From: Streptacidiphilus pinicola
Lineage (GTDB): Bacteria; Actinomycetota; Actinomycetes; Streptomycetales; Streptomycetaceae
Length of the DNA stretch: 64,000 nt
Reading direction: 5' to 3'
Assembly: GCF_003258295.1 (NCBI RefSeq)
Contig: NZ_QKYN01000090.1
Coordinates: 1 to 64,000, forward strand
In this document: in pieces, positions 44,217 through 53,763 of the stretch
How the letters are laid out: each line of letters begins with the position of its first letter
Position numbering within the stretch: the stretch's first letter is position 1
Made by a program: the position numbers and the translations under genes
The notes under the pieces: model-generated
The model's database searches: none
Seen by the model: the letters and a program-made list of their open reading frames with translations, nothing else
Told to the model about the DNA's origin: nothing

Positions 44217-45527
44217 ATGACGAACGCGTGGCGGAACTGGGCAGGGAACGAGCAGGCGCACCCGGTGCGGGTCGCGCGGCCTGCCAACGCGGGCGAGGTC
44301 GCCGCGGAGGTCGCGGCCGCGATCCGGGACGGGCAGCGGGTCAAGGCGGTCGGCAACGGCCACTCGTTCAGCCCGACCGCCGTCGCCCCCGGCGTACAGC
44401 TCCAGCTGGACCGGATGAACCAGCTGGTCTCGGTAGACGCCGAGTCCGGGCTGGTCACCGTCGGCGCGGGCATGCCGCTGTGGCAGCTCAACCCGCTGCT
44501 CGCCGAGCACGGCCTGGCCATGGAGATCCTCGGCGACATCGACCGGCAGACGATCTCCGGTGCGATCTCCACCGGCACGCACGGCTCCAGCACCCGCTTC
44601 GGCGGCATCGCCACCCAGGTGCGCGCCCTCGAACTCGTCCTCGCCGACGGCACGGTGACGCGGTGTTCGGCCACCGAACAGCCCGAGCTCTTCGCCGCCG
44701 CACGGGTCGGCCTCGGCGCGCTGGGCGTGCTCACCCAGGTGACGCTGCAGTGCGTCCCGCTGTTCGCGCTGCACGCGCAGGACACCCAGATGCCGGTCGC
44801 CGAAGTGCTCGACGGCGTACAGGAACTCGCGGACGGCCACGACCACTTCGAGTTCTTCTGGTTCCCGCACAGCGAGGTGTCGCTGACCCGCCGGTTCACC
44901 CGGCTGCCGGCCACGGTGCCGCTCACCCCGATCGGCGCGGTCAGCGCCAAGCTCGACGAGGCCCTCAACGGCCCCGGCTTCGAGGCGCTGTGCCGGATCG
45001 GCACGCGGTTCCCCGGCACCGTCCGCCCGATCGCCCGTTTCGCGGCGAAGGCGATGTCGGCGCGCGAGTGGACCGATCTCTCCTACCGGATCTTCGCCTC
45101 GTCCCGCCCGGTCCGCTTTCTGGAGGGCGAGTTCGCGATCCCGCGCGAGCACGCGGTGGACGCGCTGCGGGAGATCAAGCGGTGGATCGACCGCAACGAC
45201 GAGCCGGTCTCCTTCCCGCTGGAGGTGCGGTTCGTCGCCGCCGACGACATCTGGCTCTCCACCGCGCAGGGCCGGGAGAACTGCTACATCGCGTTCCACC
45301 AGTACCACCGCATGCCGCACGAGCGGTACTTCCAGGCCTGCCAGGACATCCTGGGCTCCTACGGGGGCCGCCCCCACTGGGGCAAGATGCACGACCTCGA
45401 CGCGGCCGCGCTCCGGCCCCGCTACGAGCACTTCAACTCCTTCGTCGCCCTCCGCGACAAGCTCGACCCGACGGGCCTCTTCGCCAACGCGTACTTGGAC
45501 CGGGTGCTGGGGACGGCGGGTTCCTAG
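44217..45527 (+). CDS. D-arabinono-1,4-lactone oxidase-like FAD enzyme
   Basis: A 436-residue VAO-family flavoprotein. The N-terminal FAD domain shows VKAVGNGHSFSPTA (His of the flavinylation-type motif) and TGTHGSSTRFGGIATQV. The C-terminal ALO domain ends PRYEHFNSFVALRDKLDP then GLFANAYLDRVLG. Such enzymes oxidise aldonolactones or alditols with oxygen. ATG 44217, no strong ribosome-binding site, near a likely short leader. It is divergently controlled with the deaminase/aldolase. Confidence 0.88.
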   Translation: MTNAWRNWAGNEQAHPVRVARPANAGEVAAEVAAAIRDGQRVKAVGNGHSFSPTAVAPGVQLQLDRMNQLVSVDAESGLVTVGAGMPLWQLNPLLAEHGLAMEILGDIDRQTISGAISTGTHGSSTRFGGIATQVRALELVLADGTVTRCSATEQPELFAAARVGLGALGVLTQVTLQCVPLFALHAQDTQMPVAEVLDGVQELADGHDHFEFFWFPHSEVSLTRRFTRLPATVPLTPIGAVSAKLDEALNGPGFEALCRIGTRFPGTVRPIARFAAKAMSAREWTDLSYRIFASSRPVRFLEGEFAIPREHAVDALREIKRWIDRNDEPVSFPLEVRFVAADDIWLSTAQGRENCYIAFHQYHRMPHERYFQACQDILGSYGGRPHWGKMHDLDAAALRPRYEHFNSFVALRDKLDPTGLFANAYLDRVLGTAGS

Positions 45528-45537
45528 CGGAGTGCGA

Positions 45538-45572
45538 CCTGAGATAGTGCACATAAGTCCCGTCTCAGGAGG
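45538..45572 (+). promoter_or_regulatory. leader hairpin next to matB ribosome-binding site
   Basis: CCTGAGA (45538-45544) can pair with TCTCAGG (45563-45569), whose last bases begin the AGGAGG site (45567-45572) of matB. Pairing would partly hide the site. Confidence 0.4.
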
Positions 45573-45579
45573 AACGCAC

Positions 45580-47043
45580 GTGAGTGACCGTCCCCTGCTC
45601 TTCCCCGCTGTCGCGGCCGGCGGCCGCACCGCCGCGCTCCGATTCGGTGACCGCGGGCTCGACTACGCGCAGCTGCGCGCCGCCGTCCTCGCCACCGCGG
45701 ACCGCCTCCGCGGGGCGCAGCGTGTCGCTCTGTGGGCGACGCCGACGCTGGAGACCGCCGTCGGCGTCGTCGCCGGGCTGGTCGCGGGGGTGACGATGGT
45801 GCCGCTGAACCCGAGGAGCGGGGAGCGCGAGCTGGCACATGTCGTCGGCGACAGCCGACCGGAGTTGGTCCTTGCCGCGACCGGGGACGAACTGCCGGGC
45901 GTGCTGGCCGAACTGACGGTCGTCACACCGGCCGTGGAGGCCGAAGGGACGGACGCCGGCTGGCCGGACGAGCCGGGCGACGCGTCGCCCGCGCTGATCA
46001 TCTACACCTCCGGTACCACGGGCCCGCCCAAGGGCGCGATCATCCCCCGCCGCGCGCTGCGCACCACCCTGGACGCGCTCGCCGAGGCGTGGGCGTGGAC
46101 CGGGGACGACGTTCTCGTGCACGCCCTGCCGCTGTTCCACGTGCACGGGCTGGTGCTGGGCGTCCTCGGCCCGCTGCGGCGCGGCGGCAGCGTGCGTCAC
46201 CTCGGTCGCTTCTCCACCGAGGGCGTACGCGACGAGCTGGCGAGCGGAGCGACCATGCTCTTCGGCGTGCCGACGATGTACCACCGGATCGCCCAGGACC
46301 TGGAGGGCGACGCCGGGTTGGCGAAGGCGCTGGCGAGCGCCCGGCTGCTGGTCTCGGGCTCGGCGGCGCTGGCGACCCGGGACCAGCGCGCGATCGAGGC
46401 GGTCACCGGCCGGCACGTGATCGAGCGCTACGGGATGACCGAGACGCTGATGAACACGAGCGTCCGGCCGGACGCCGCGCACCGGCCCGGCACCGTCGGC
46501 ACGCCGCTGGGCGGCGTGGAGCTGCGGCTCGTCGACGAGGCGGGGGCGCCGCTGCCCGCCGCGGCGTCGCGCGACGGGGAGACCGTCGGCGAGATCCAGG
46601 TGCGCGGTGCGAACCTGTTCAGCGGCTACCTCAACCGACCCGAGGCGACCGCCGAGGCCTTCGCCGAGGGCGGCTGGTTCCGCACGGGCGACATGGCCGT
46701 GGTCGACCCGGACGGCGCGGTGCGGATCGTCGGGCGCAAGTCCACCGACCTGATCAAGAGCGGCGGCTACAAGATCGGCGCGGGCGAGATCGAGAACGTC
46801 CTGCAGGAGCACCCGTCGGTGGCCGAGGCCGCCGTCACCGGCGAGCCCGACCCCGATCTGGGCGAGCGCATCGTCGCCTGGATCGTCCCCGTGGACCCGG
46901 CCGCGCCCCCGTCTGCCGACGAGCTCGCCGCCCACGTGGCGGCCCACCTCGCGCCGCACAAGCGTCCCCGCGAGGTCCGCCATCTCGCCGCGCTGCCGCG
47001 CAACGACATGGGCAAGGTGATGAAACGCGCCCTCGGCGCGTAG
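45580..47043 (+). CDS. matB: malonyl-CoA synthetase (MatB-type acyl-CoA synthetase)
   Basis: A 487-residue ANL-superfamily ligase activating malonate or methylmalonate to the CoA thioester, a polyketide extender source. Seen: A3 loop YTSGTTGPPKGAIIPRRAL near residue 141, HALPLFHVHGLVLG, RYGMTETLMNTSV near 284, GWFRTGDMA and the C-terminal lysine in RNDMGKVMKRALG. The overall sequence closely matches Streptomyces MatB. GTG 45580 follows AGGAGG. It is transcribed alone. Confidence 0.9.
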   Translation: MSDRPLLFPAVAAGGRTAALRFGDRGLDYAQLRAAVLATADRLRGAQRVALWATPTLETAVGVVAGLVAGVTMVPLNPRSGERELAHVVGDSRPELVLAATGDELPGVLAELTVVTPAVEAEGTDAGWPDEPGDASPALIIYTSGTTGPPKGAIIPRRALRTTLDALAEAWAWTGDDVLVHALPLFHVHGLVLGVLGPLRRGGSVRHLGRFSTEGVRDELASGATMLFGVPTMYHRIAQDLEGDAGLAKALASARLLVSGSAALATRDQRAIEAVTGRHVIERYGMTETLMNTSVRPDAAHRPGTVGTPLGGVELRLVDEAGAPLPAAASRDGETVGEIQVRGANLFSGYLNRPEATAEAFAEGGWFRTGDMAVVDPDGAVRIVGRKSTDLIKSGGYKIGAGEIENVLQEHPSVAEAAVTGEPDPDLGERIVAWIVPVDPAAPPSADELAAHVAAHLAPHKRPREVRHLAALPRNDMGKVMKRALGA

Positions 47044-47191
47044 GCCAGCTCGCGCGGGGTCAGCGTGGGCAGCGGGGCGCGTCGGGTCCGTGCGAGATTG
47101 GGAAGCGCCAACACGTCAAGACGACGCGGGCGGCTCCGACCACCTGTCGAAGGGGCCCGGCCAGGGCCCCCGAGCGACATGGGAGTACGCG

Positions 47192-47563
47192 ATGAAGTTC
47201 CTGATCAGCCTGCACATCAACCCCGCCGTGCTGGACGCGCTGACCGACGAGGAGAAGGCGGCGATCGGCGAGGGCCACGGCCGGTTCATCGCCGCGCTGA
47301 AGGAGTCCGGCGAGCTGATCACCACGCAGGCGCTGGTCGACCCCTCGCAGGCCGTCGTCGTGTCCGTGCGCGACGGTCAGCCGGTGGTGACCGACGGCCC
47401 GTTCCTGGAGTCCAAGGAGTTCCTCGGCGGCTTCTACCTGATCGACTGCGAGAACCGGGAGCGGGCGATCGAGCTGGCGGCGCGGATTCCGGACACCGCG
47501 ATCGAGGGCCTGGGTGTCGAGGTGCGCCAGGTGATGTTCTCCGACGGACACTTGGAGGCATGA
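47192..47563 (+). CDS. DGPF (YciI-like) domain protein, ECF42 partner
   Basis: A 123-residue ferredoxin-like-fold protein with the eponymous motif TDGPF (about residues 68-72) and LGGFYLIDCENRERAIELA. DGPF proteins are the standard genomic partners of ECF42 sigma factors, encoded directly downstream here by an ATGA overlap. They may act as signal or target proteins; the mechanism is unsettled. ATG 47192 after GGGAG. Confidence 0.9.
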   Translation: MKFLISLHINPAVLDALTDEEKAAIGEGHGRFIAALKESGELITTQALVDPSQAVVVSVRDGQPVVTDGPFLESKEFLGGFYLIDCENRERAIELAARIPDTAIEGLGVEVRQVMFSDGHLEA

Positions 47564-48855
47564 CCGCTGAGCCCGGCCTGGAGGACCTGCTGCGTGAGCT
47601 CACGCCGCAGGTCCTCGGCACGCTGGTGCGCCGCCACGGGCAGTTCGAGGACTGCGAGGACGCCGTCCAGGAGGCCGTGCTCGCCGCCACCGTGCAGTGG
47701 CCCGAGGAGGGCGTGCCGGGCAACCCGCGCGGCTGGCTGCTGACGGTCGCCACCCGTCGGCTGATCGACCGGATGCGCAGCGACCACGCCCGCCGCGAGC
47801 GGGAGTCCGCGCTCGCCGCCGAGGCCGCCGGGACCGCCCCTGCGGACGTGCCGGACACCGACGACACGCTCGTCCTGCTCTTCCTGTGCTGCCACCCGAC
47901 GCTGACGCCCGCCTCGCAGACGGCGCTGACGCTGCGCGCGGTCGGGGGCCTCACCACGGCGGAGATCGCCCGTGCGTTCCTGGTGCCGGAGGCCACGATG
48001 GCGGCCCGGATCAGCCGGGCCAAGCAGCGCGTCAACGCCGCGGGCAGCTCGTTCGCGCTGCCGGAGGGCGCCGAGCGCGAGGAACGGCTCCGGGTCGTCC
48101 TGCACGTGCTCTACCTGATCTTCAACGAGGGCTACACCGCCTCCTCCGGGGACCGGCTGCACCGCGCCGACCTGGCCCGCGAGGCGATCCGGCTGACCCG
48201 GACGGTGCACCGGCAGCTACCCGAGGACGGCGAGGTCACCGGGCTGCTGGCGCTGATGCTGCTGACCCACGCCCGCCGCGACGCCCGCACCACCGCCACC
48301 GGCGATCTGGTGCCGCTGGCCGAGCAGGACCGGACCCGATGGGACCGGGCGCTGATCGACGAGGGCACCGAACTCGTCAAGGCCTCGCTGGCCGGCCCGG
48401 CGCTGGGGCCCTACCAGCTGCAGGCCGCCATCGCCGCCACCCACGACGACGCGGCCACGGCGGCGGACACCGACTGGCGGCAGGTGCACGGCCTCTACCT
48501 GATCCTGGAACGCATCGCCCCCAACCCGATGGTCACCCTGAACCGCGCCATCGCGCTCGCGGAGATGGAAGGACCGCAGGCCGGGCTGGAGCTGCTGGCG
48601 ACCCTGGACGACGACGAGCGGATGGCCCGGCACCACCGGCTGCTGTCGGTGCGGGCCCACCTGCTGGAGCGGACGGGCGACGCGGCCGGCGCCTACACGC
48701 TCTACCGCAGCGCCGCGAAGGCCACCGCGAGCCTCGCGGAACGCCGGCACCTGGAATCCCGCGCGGCACGGCTGCGCCCGGCCGAACCGGGCTCCGACCT
48801 GCGAGAACCCCACGAGATCCGCGAGCCGCGCGTGACCTGGGAACCGGAGGCGTAG
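47560..48855 (+). CDS. ECF42-type sigma factor with C-terminal TPR-like extension
   Basis: 431 residues. Region 2 (DCEDAVQEAVLAATVQW) and region 4 (LTTAEIARAFLVPEATMAARI) occupy the first 180. About 240 residues of helical DUF6596/TPR-like repeats follow (for example NPMVTLNRAIALAEM and HLLERTGDAAGAYTLYRSA), as in ECF42. There is no anti-sigma factor; the extension is thought to control activity. It is coupled to the DGPF gene. Confidence 0.92.
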   Translation: MTAEPGLEDLLRELTPQVLGTLVRRHGQFEDCEDAVQEAVLAATVQWPEEGVPGNPRGWLLTVATRRLIDRMRSDHARRERESALAAEAAGTAPADVPDTDDTLVLLFLCCHPTLTPASQTALTLRAVGGLTTAEIARAFLVPEATMAARISRAKQRVNAAGSSFALPEGAEREERLRVVLHVLYLIFNEGYTASSGDRLHRADLAREAIRLTRTVHRQLPEDGEVTGLLALMLLTHARRDARTTATGDLVPLAEQDRTRWDRALIDEGTELVKASLAGPALGPYQLQAAIAATHDDAATAADTDWRQVHGLYLILERIAPNPMVTLNRAIALAEMEGPQAGLELLATLDDDERMARHHRLLSVRAHLLERTGDAAGAYTLYRSAAKATASLAERRHLESRAARLRPAEPGSDLREPHEIREPRVTWEPEA

Positions 48856-48971
48856 GACGCGGCGACGCGCCACCTCGTCCGGGCTCACGGCCCGGCTCCG
48901 GTGCCGCAACGCACCGCGATCGCCCGCTGACGGCAGCGTTACGCCGAGGTGAAATCAGGTGAAGATCTTGC

Positions 48972-48987
48972 TTGTAGAAGTCTACAA
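48972..48987. promoter_or_regulatory. palindromic operator upstream of guaD
   Basis: TTGTAGA-AG-TCTACAA is a perfect 7-bp inverted repeat 128 bp before guaD. The half-site TTGTAGAA recurs upstream of xdhA (54934-54941), suggesting a shared purine-catabolism regulator. Confidence 0.6.
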
Positions 48988-49115
48988 ATGCCCGATCTCA
49001 GTCGCAGCGGTCTTCATGTCTTCCACCCCTGGGCTGACACCACGCATTGGTTGTGTACTCCATCACACGACTTGAACGCCACCAGCGGGGCCCCCACACA
49101 CCGTCGAGGAAAGAA

Positions 49116-49625
49116 GTGACCGTGACTGCCCAGACCGAAGACACGCGGATCCAGGATCTCGAGCAGGACTGGATGAACGAGGCGATCCGGCTGGCCACCG
49201 CCAGCGTGGCGAACGGCGGCGGTCCGTTCGGCGCCATGGTCGTCAAGGACGGCAAGGTCATCGCGGCCGGCAACAACCAGGTCACCGCGACCCTGGACCC
49301 GACGGCGCACGCCGAGGTGAGCGTCATGCGCGCCGCCTGCAAGGAGCTGGGCTCCTTCTCGCTCGAGGGCTGTGTCCTGATCACGTCGTGTGAGCCCTGT
49401 CCGATGTGTCTCTCCTCGGCTCTCTGGGCGCGCGTCGACCGCATCGTCTTCGCCGCCGACCGGCACGACGCCGCGGTGGCCGGCTTCGACGACCGCAAGT
49501 TCTACGACCTCTTCGAGAAGCAGCCGACGTCGATGTGGCCGATGGAGATCGCCCACCTGGACCTGCCGAACCGTACGGCGCCCTTCGACGCGTGGCTGGC
49601 CAAGTCGGACCGTATCGACTACTGA
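49116..49625 (+). CDS. guaD: guanine deaminase-like nucleobase deaminase
   Basis: A 169-residue zinc deaminase of the cytidine-deaminase fold: zinc His and catalytic Glu in DPTAHAEVSV near residue 66, zinc Cys pair SCEPCPMCLSS near 93, and AGFDDRKFYDLF with the terminal Tyr typical of Bacillus GuaD. It converts guanine to xanthine, the substrate of xanthine dehydrogenase encoded 5.7 kb downstream. GTG 49116 follows GAGG; GTG 49122 is possible. It ends at a strong terminator, so it is its own unit. Confidence 0.88.
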   Translation: MTVTAQTEDTRIQDLEQDWMNEAIRLATASVANGGGPFGAMVVKDGKVIAAGNNQVTATLDPTAHAEVSVMRAACKELGSFSLEGCVLITSCEPCPMCLSSALWARVDRIVFAADRHDAAVAGFDDRKFYDLFEKQPTSMWPMEIAHLDLPNRTAPFDAWLAKSDRIDY

Positions 49626-49656
49626 GAAAGACCTTTCGCGGCCGCCGCGGACAAGG

Positions 49657-49693
49657 AAGGCCCGGACCGGGGATCAACCCCGGTCCGGGCCTT
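49657..49693 (+). terminator. rho-independent terminator after guaD
   Basis: A perfect 16-bp stem (49657-49672 with 49678-49693), a 5-nt loop and a following T-run, 32 bp beyond the guaD stop. It isolates guaD from the next operon. Bases 49694-49873 show no gene, only a possible -35 TTGACG at 49826. Confidence 0.92.
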
Positions 49694-49873
49694 TTCTGTT
49701 GGGTCGCCAGGCCCGACATCCATCGCACACAACCCATCTGAGCTGGTGTTCCTGAGAAACACACGAACCACCGAACGCCTGGTGATCAAGTTTCATGGTT
49801 TCAACGTCTGCCTGTACCAATCCAGTTGACGGTGTACTCCTCGGAATAGTCGGATCGACGAACTGGAATAGCC

Positions 49874-50830
49874 TTGTCCGAGAAGCTGCCTGGCCGTCAG
49901 ATCGAGATCTCCTGGCCTGACCTCGGTATCACGGTCACCGCCGACCTTGACGACCGCAACCCGGCACTCGCCGACGCACTGTGGGAGTCCCTGCCCTACC
50001 AGAGCCTCCAGGGACACGCGCTCATCGCGGGAGAGCACCTCTATCACGTGGCGCCGATCCCCAGCCTGCTGCACACGCCCCACACCACCCGCATCCCGGA
50101 CCGGCGTGCGGCCCCCAACGGCACCGTGTTCTGCTCGGGCCTGCAGCACCTGGGTATCAAGTACGGCACCCTGACCGAGCCGATGCCCGCCACCCCGGTC
50201 GGGCAGATCCGCGAGGCGGACATGCCCGCCCTGCTGGAGGCGGGCGCCGCGATCTGGGACGCCGTCTACTCCACCAAGAAGCAGATCCACGTCGAGGTCC
50301 GCCGCTCGGGCGAACCGGGCGGCCACCGCATCCCGACGCTCCGGGCCGCCGACGCGACCGCCGCCCGGCTGATCGCCGACATCGTCGCCGAGACCGAGCG
50401 GATCTGGCTCGCGCCCCCGGCCGAGCTGGACGACCTGCACCAGGGCATCATCCCCTCCGGGGCGGGCAACTTCGGCACCGTCCTGCCCACCTTGCTGTTC
50501 GTCAACGGCGAGACGCGGCCACTGGGTTACGCCGCCTACGGCGGACTCGTCCGGGCCGCGGTCCAGGACATGCCGCTGGACTCGCTCGTCCACATGGCCC
50601 GCCTGCTGGTCGGCGTCCCGGCCGAATTCCTGGGCTACTGCGGCCTGGAGAAGCTCTGGGCCTTCACCCGGCGCTACCTCGACGTGCTCGACCGGCTCGA
50701 CCGTGACGACTTCTACGCCGTCACCAGCCAGATGGCCCTGTACGTCAACTGCCTCGGCGGTTGGAACCTCCAGCTGTACCCGTGGGAGACCGGCGACGAC
50801 CTGCGCCAACAGCCCGTCAGGACCGCCTAG
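49874..50830 (+). CDS. cucumopine synthase-like protein (candidate Pictet-Spengler enzyme)
   Basis: 318 residues. The N-terminal half (ISWPDLGITVTADLDDRNP, then ALWESLPYQSLQGHALIAG and a Gly-rich VGQIREAD) resembles the cyclophilin-like domain of Agrobacterium cucumopine synthase. The C-terminal 150 residues are helical, as in that family. Cucumopine synthase condenses histidine with 2-oxoglutarate. The start is TTG 49874 with only GGAA nearby, as no better start exists. It is first of five tightly spaced plus-strand genes. The family assignment rests on remembered sequence pattern; the substrate is unknown. Confidence 0.65.
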   Translation: MSEKLPGRQIEISWPDLGITVTADLDDRNPALADALWESLPYQSLQGHALIAGEHLYHVAPIPSLLHTPHTTRIPDRRAAPNGTVFCSGLQHLGIKYGTLTEPMPATPVGQIREADMPALLEAGAAIWDAVYSTKKQIHVEVRRSGEPGGHRIPTLRAADATAARLIADIVAETERIWLAPPAELDDLHQGIIPSGAGNFGTVLPTLLFVNGETRPLGYAAYGGLVRAAVQDMPLDSLVHMARLLVGVPAEFLGYCGLEKLWAFTRRYLDVLDRLDRDDFYAVTSQMALYVNCLGGWNLQLYPWETGDDLRQQPVRTA

Positions 50831-50882
50831 GTCCACAGGCGTTCCCGCCGACCGAGCCCAACCCCACAGGAGAAGCAAGAAC

Positions 50883-51929
50883 GTGAGTTCCCTGCCTGCC
50901 CGCGCCGACGCCGTCGTCATCGGCGGAGGAGTGATCGGAACCTCCGCCGCCTACCACCTCGCCGAAGCCGGCGTCGACACGGTGCTGTTGGAACGCGGAA
51001 CCCTCGGCGGCGGGTCGTCCGCGCACACCGCGGGCATGGTCCGCACCTACTTCCCCGGTGCCGCCGGCACCGGGGAGCTGGCCGTGCGCAGTCTGAACGC
51101 GTACCAGGACTTCGCCCGGCGGACCGAAGCCCCCCTCGGGCTGAAGCGGCTCGGCTTCATGGTGCTGTTCACCGAGGAGCAGCAGCTCGCCGCCTTCGAG
51201 GCCGACCGTCGGGCCCAGCAGGACGCCGGCGTCGAGGTCCGCCTGATCAGCGCCGACCAGGCCGCCGAGCTCAACCCGCTGATCAGCCGGCGCACCGTGT
51301 TGGCCGCGGCCTGGTCGCCGCAGGCGTACCACGTGGACGGCCTGAACATCGTCCGCGGCTACGCCGCCGGCGCCCGCAATCACGGCGCCCGCCTGTTCAC
51401 CCACACGCCCGTCACCTCCATCGACGACGACAACACCGTCCACACGCCGCAGGGCAGTATCAGGGCCGACAGCATCGTGTGCACGGCCGGGCCCTGGTCC
51501 GGCGAGGTGGCGTCCATGGCGTCGGTCGACCTGAGCCTGGCACCGGGCGCGATCGAGATGCTGTTCACCGACGTCCCGCCCGCCGCGCTGCACGAGCTGC
51601 CCATGACCATGCACGCCACCTCGGGCCTGCGGATCCGGTCCTGGAAGGACCGCATCCTGCTCGCCATGGGCGTGCCCAAGGGCGGGGAGACGCGCGAGGC
51701 GTGGCTCGGCCGGATCGGCGGCCATCTCGGCACCCTGTTCCCGGCCCTGGACGGCATCGGCCTGCATCGCGCCTGGACCGGCGACTTCGACGCCGGCCCC
51801 GGCAACACCGCCCTCATCGGCGCACACCCCACCCGCCGCTTCCTGTACGCGGCCGGATTCACCGGCGCGGGCCTGTGCCAGGCGCCCGCGGCCGGCGAGA
51901 AGCTCCGCGACCTACTGATCGTCAAGTAG
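50883..51929 (+). CDS. FAD-dependent oxidoreductase (DAO family)
   Basis: A 348-residue amine/imino-acid oxidase-like flavoprotein. The dinucleotide fold AVVIGGGVIGTSAAYHLAEA spans about residues 10-29, followed by GGGSSAHTAGMV, a substrate domain and the C-terminal GFTGAGLCQAPAAGEKL FAD motif. Such enzymes oxidise secondary or primary amines, fitting oxidation of a tetrahydropyridine or amino acid made by the preceding gene's product (inference). GTG 50883 follows GGAGAAG. Second gene of the operon. Confidence 0.87.
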   Translation: MSSLPARADAVVIGGGVIGTSAAYHLAEAGVDTVLLERGTLGGGSSAHTAGMVRTYFPGAAGTGELAVRSLNAYQDFARRTEAPLGLKRLGFMVLFTEEQQLAAFEADRRAQQDAGVEVRLISADQAAELNPLISRRTVLAAAWSPQAYHVDGLNIVRGYAAGARNHGARLFTHTPVTSIDDDNTVHTPQGSIRADSIVCTAGPWSGEVASMASVDLSLAPGAIEMLFTDVPPAALHELPMTMHATSGLRIRSWKDRILLAMGVPKGGETREAWLGRIGGHLGTLFPALDGIGLHRAWTGDFDAGPGNTALIGAHPTRRFLYAAGFTGAGLCQAPAAGEKLRDLLIVK

Positions 51930-51951
51930 CTCCACAACAGGAAAGATTGCC

Positions 51952-53748
51952 GTGATTGTTCTTGGATCCAACGGTTTCAGCCGGGTGTCGGAGTTCTTCT
52001 CCGAACGACTCGGCGCGACCGGCGTCAACAAGCACTATCTCCTGGGCCACGACGCGGCCGCCGCGCTCCTGGTCGACGGCCGCCTGGTCGCCGCGGTGGA
52101 GGAGGAACGCCTCAACCGGGAGAAGAAGACCACCGACTTCCCCACGAACGCGATCGACTGGTGCCTGCGGGAGGCCGGGATCACCTTCGAGGACGTCGAC
52201 CTCTTCGCCTTCCCGTGGAACTGGTCCGCTCAGGTGCGCGGCGAGATCGTGGACGGCATCCGCGCCTCGCCGCTGCCCGAGGCCGCGAAGGACCGCCTGG
52301 TGGACACCATGGCCGACCTGTTCGACCAGATCGTCAGCCCCGAGGCGATGCTCGCGGACTTCGAGGCCCGCACCGGACACCGACCCGACCCGGCCAAGGT
52401 GCGCTTCGTGCCGCACCACCTGGCCCACGCCACGACCGGCTACTACCTCGCCGGCATGAAGGACGCGGCGTTCCTCGTCAGCGACGGCCGCGCCGAACGC
52501 TTCTCGACGCTGACGGGCGAGATCCGCGACGGCCGGATCACCGTCTTCGAGGACACGGTCACCGGCTCCGAGTACTCCATGGGCACCCTGTTCTCCGCCA
52601 TCACCCGCTTCCTCGGGTTCGTGCCGAACAACGACGAGTACAAGGTGATGGGCCTGGCCGGTTACACCGCGCCGCCGACCCCGAACCCGTTCGTCGACCG
52701 CCTGCTGCGACTGCACGACGACGGCCGCTACAGCTTCGCCAAGCCCCTGCAGACCGACAACGTCCGCAGCCACGACGACCTGTTCGAGGAGTACTTCGGG
52801 CCCTTCGAGGACACCCTCGCGTACAAGGCCCGGGTCGCCGCCGCAGCGCAGCAGATGCTGAACGTCGCCACCGCCCACCAGGTCCGTCACCTGGAGCGGC
52901 GGACGGACCTGGACCGGCTGCTGTTCGAGGGCGGTGTCGCCCTGAACTGCCTGAACAACACCCCGATGTTCGAGGGCTCCCGTTTCGAGGACATGCAGGT
53001 CAGCTTCGGCGCCTCGGACACGGGCATCACCATCGGCGCCGCGGCCCACGCCTGGCTGAACCACCCCGACACCGACCCCGCGGACATCCACGCGGCCTCC
53101 GCGCCGGTCAGCCCCTATCTGGGCCCGTCCTACGACGAGGCCGCGATCGAGGCGGCCCTTCGGGGGTTCGCCGGCCGCGTCGTCGTCTCCCGCCTGGCGG
53201 ACGACGAGGTCGTCGAGCAGGTGGCGCAGCTGCTGACGCAGAAGGTCGTCATCGGCTGGTTCGAGGGCCGTGTCGAGCACGGGCCGCGGGCGCTGGGGCA
53301 CCGCAGCATCCTCGCCAACCCCGGCTTCGACGACATCAAGGACATCATCAACACCCGGGTCAAGCACCGCGAACCCTTCCGGCCGTTCGCCCCGCTCGTG
53401 CTGGAGGAGCAGGCGCCGAAGATCTTCGAGATGGGGCGCAAGACCAGCTCCCCGTACATGACCTTCGTCTTCCCGGTCCGCGAGGAGTACCGGGACCGGA
53501 TCCCCGGCGCGGTGCACGTGGACGGCACCTCGCGGATCCAGACCCTGACGGACGAGGGCACGCCCCGGCTGACGGCGCTACTGCGCAGGTTCACCGACCT
53601 CACCGACACGCCGTGCCTGATCAACACCTCGTTCAACGTGGCGGGCGAGCCCATCGTCTGCACGCCCACCGACGCCCTGAACTGCTTCCTGGGCACCGAG
53701 ATCGACTACCTGGTCCTCGGCAACCACCTCATCGCCAAGACCGACTAG
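51952..53748 (+). CDS. carbamoyltransferase (NodU/CmcH/TobZ family)
   Basis: 598 residues. The N-terminal Kae1-like domain has GHDAAAALLVDG near residue 27 and the metal-binding PHHLAHATTGYYLAG near 155. The C-terminal YrdC-like part has EGGVALNCLNN and EHGPRALGHRSILANPG near 441. The family transfers a carbamoyl group from carbamoyl phosphate, via carbamoyl-AMP, to a hydroxyl or amine of a natural product. GTG 51952 follows AGGAAAG. Its presence strongly marks the operon as biosynthetic. Confidence 0.94.
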   Translation: MIVLGSNGFSRVSEFFSERLGATGVNKHYLLGHDAAAALLVDGRLVAAVEEERLNREKKTTDFPTNAIDWCLREAGITFEDVDLFAFPWNWSAQVRGEIVDGIRASPLPEAAKDRLVDTMADLFDQIVSPEAMLADFEARTGHRPDPAKVRFVPHHLAHATTGYYLAGMKDAAFLVSDGRAERFSTLTGEIRDGRITVFEDTVTGSEYSMGTLFSAITRFLGFVPNNDEYKVMGLAGYTAPPTPNPFVDRLLRLHDDGRYSFAKPLQTDNVRSHDDLFEEYFGPFEDTLAYKARVAAAAQQMLNVATAHQVRHLERRTDLDRLLFEGGVALNCLNNTPMFEGSRFEDMQVSFGASDTGITIGAAAHAWLNHPDTDPADIHAASAPVSPYLGPSYDEAAIEAALRGFAGRVVVSRLADDEVVEQVAQLLTQKVVIGWFEGRVEHGPRALGHRSILANPGFDDIKDIINTRVKHREPFRPFAPLVLEEQAPKIFEMGRKTSSPYMTFVFPVREEYRDRIPGAVHVDGTSRIQTLTDEGTPRLTALLRRFTDLTDTPCLINTSFNVAGEPIVCTPTDALNCFLGTEIDYLVLGNHLIAKTD

Positions 53749-53763
53749 AAGAAGGAACACTCC

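Noticed and set aside
49700-49873. A small regulatory gene before the cucumopine synthase-like gene
   Set aside because: No frame with a plausible start, ribosome-binding site and codon bias is present. Only weak promoter-like elements are seen.
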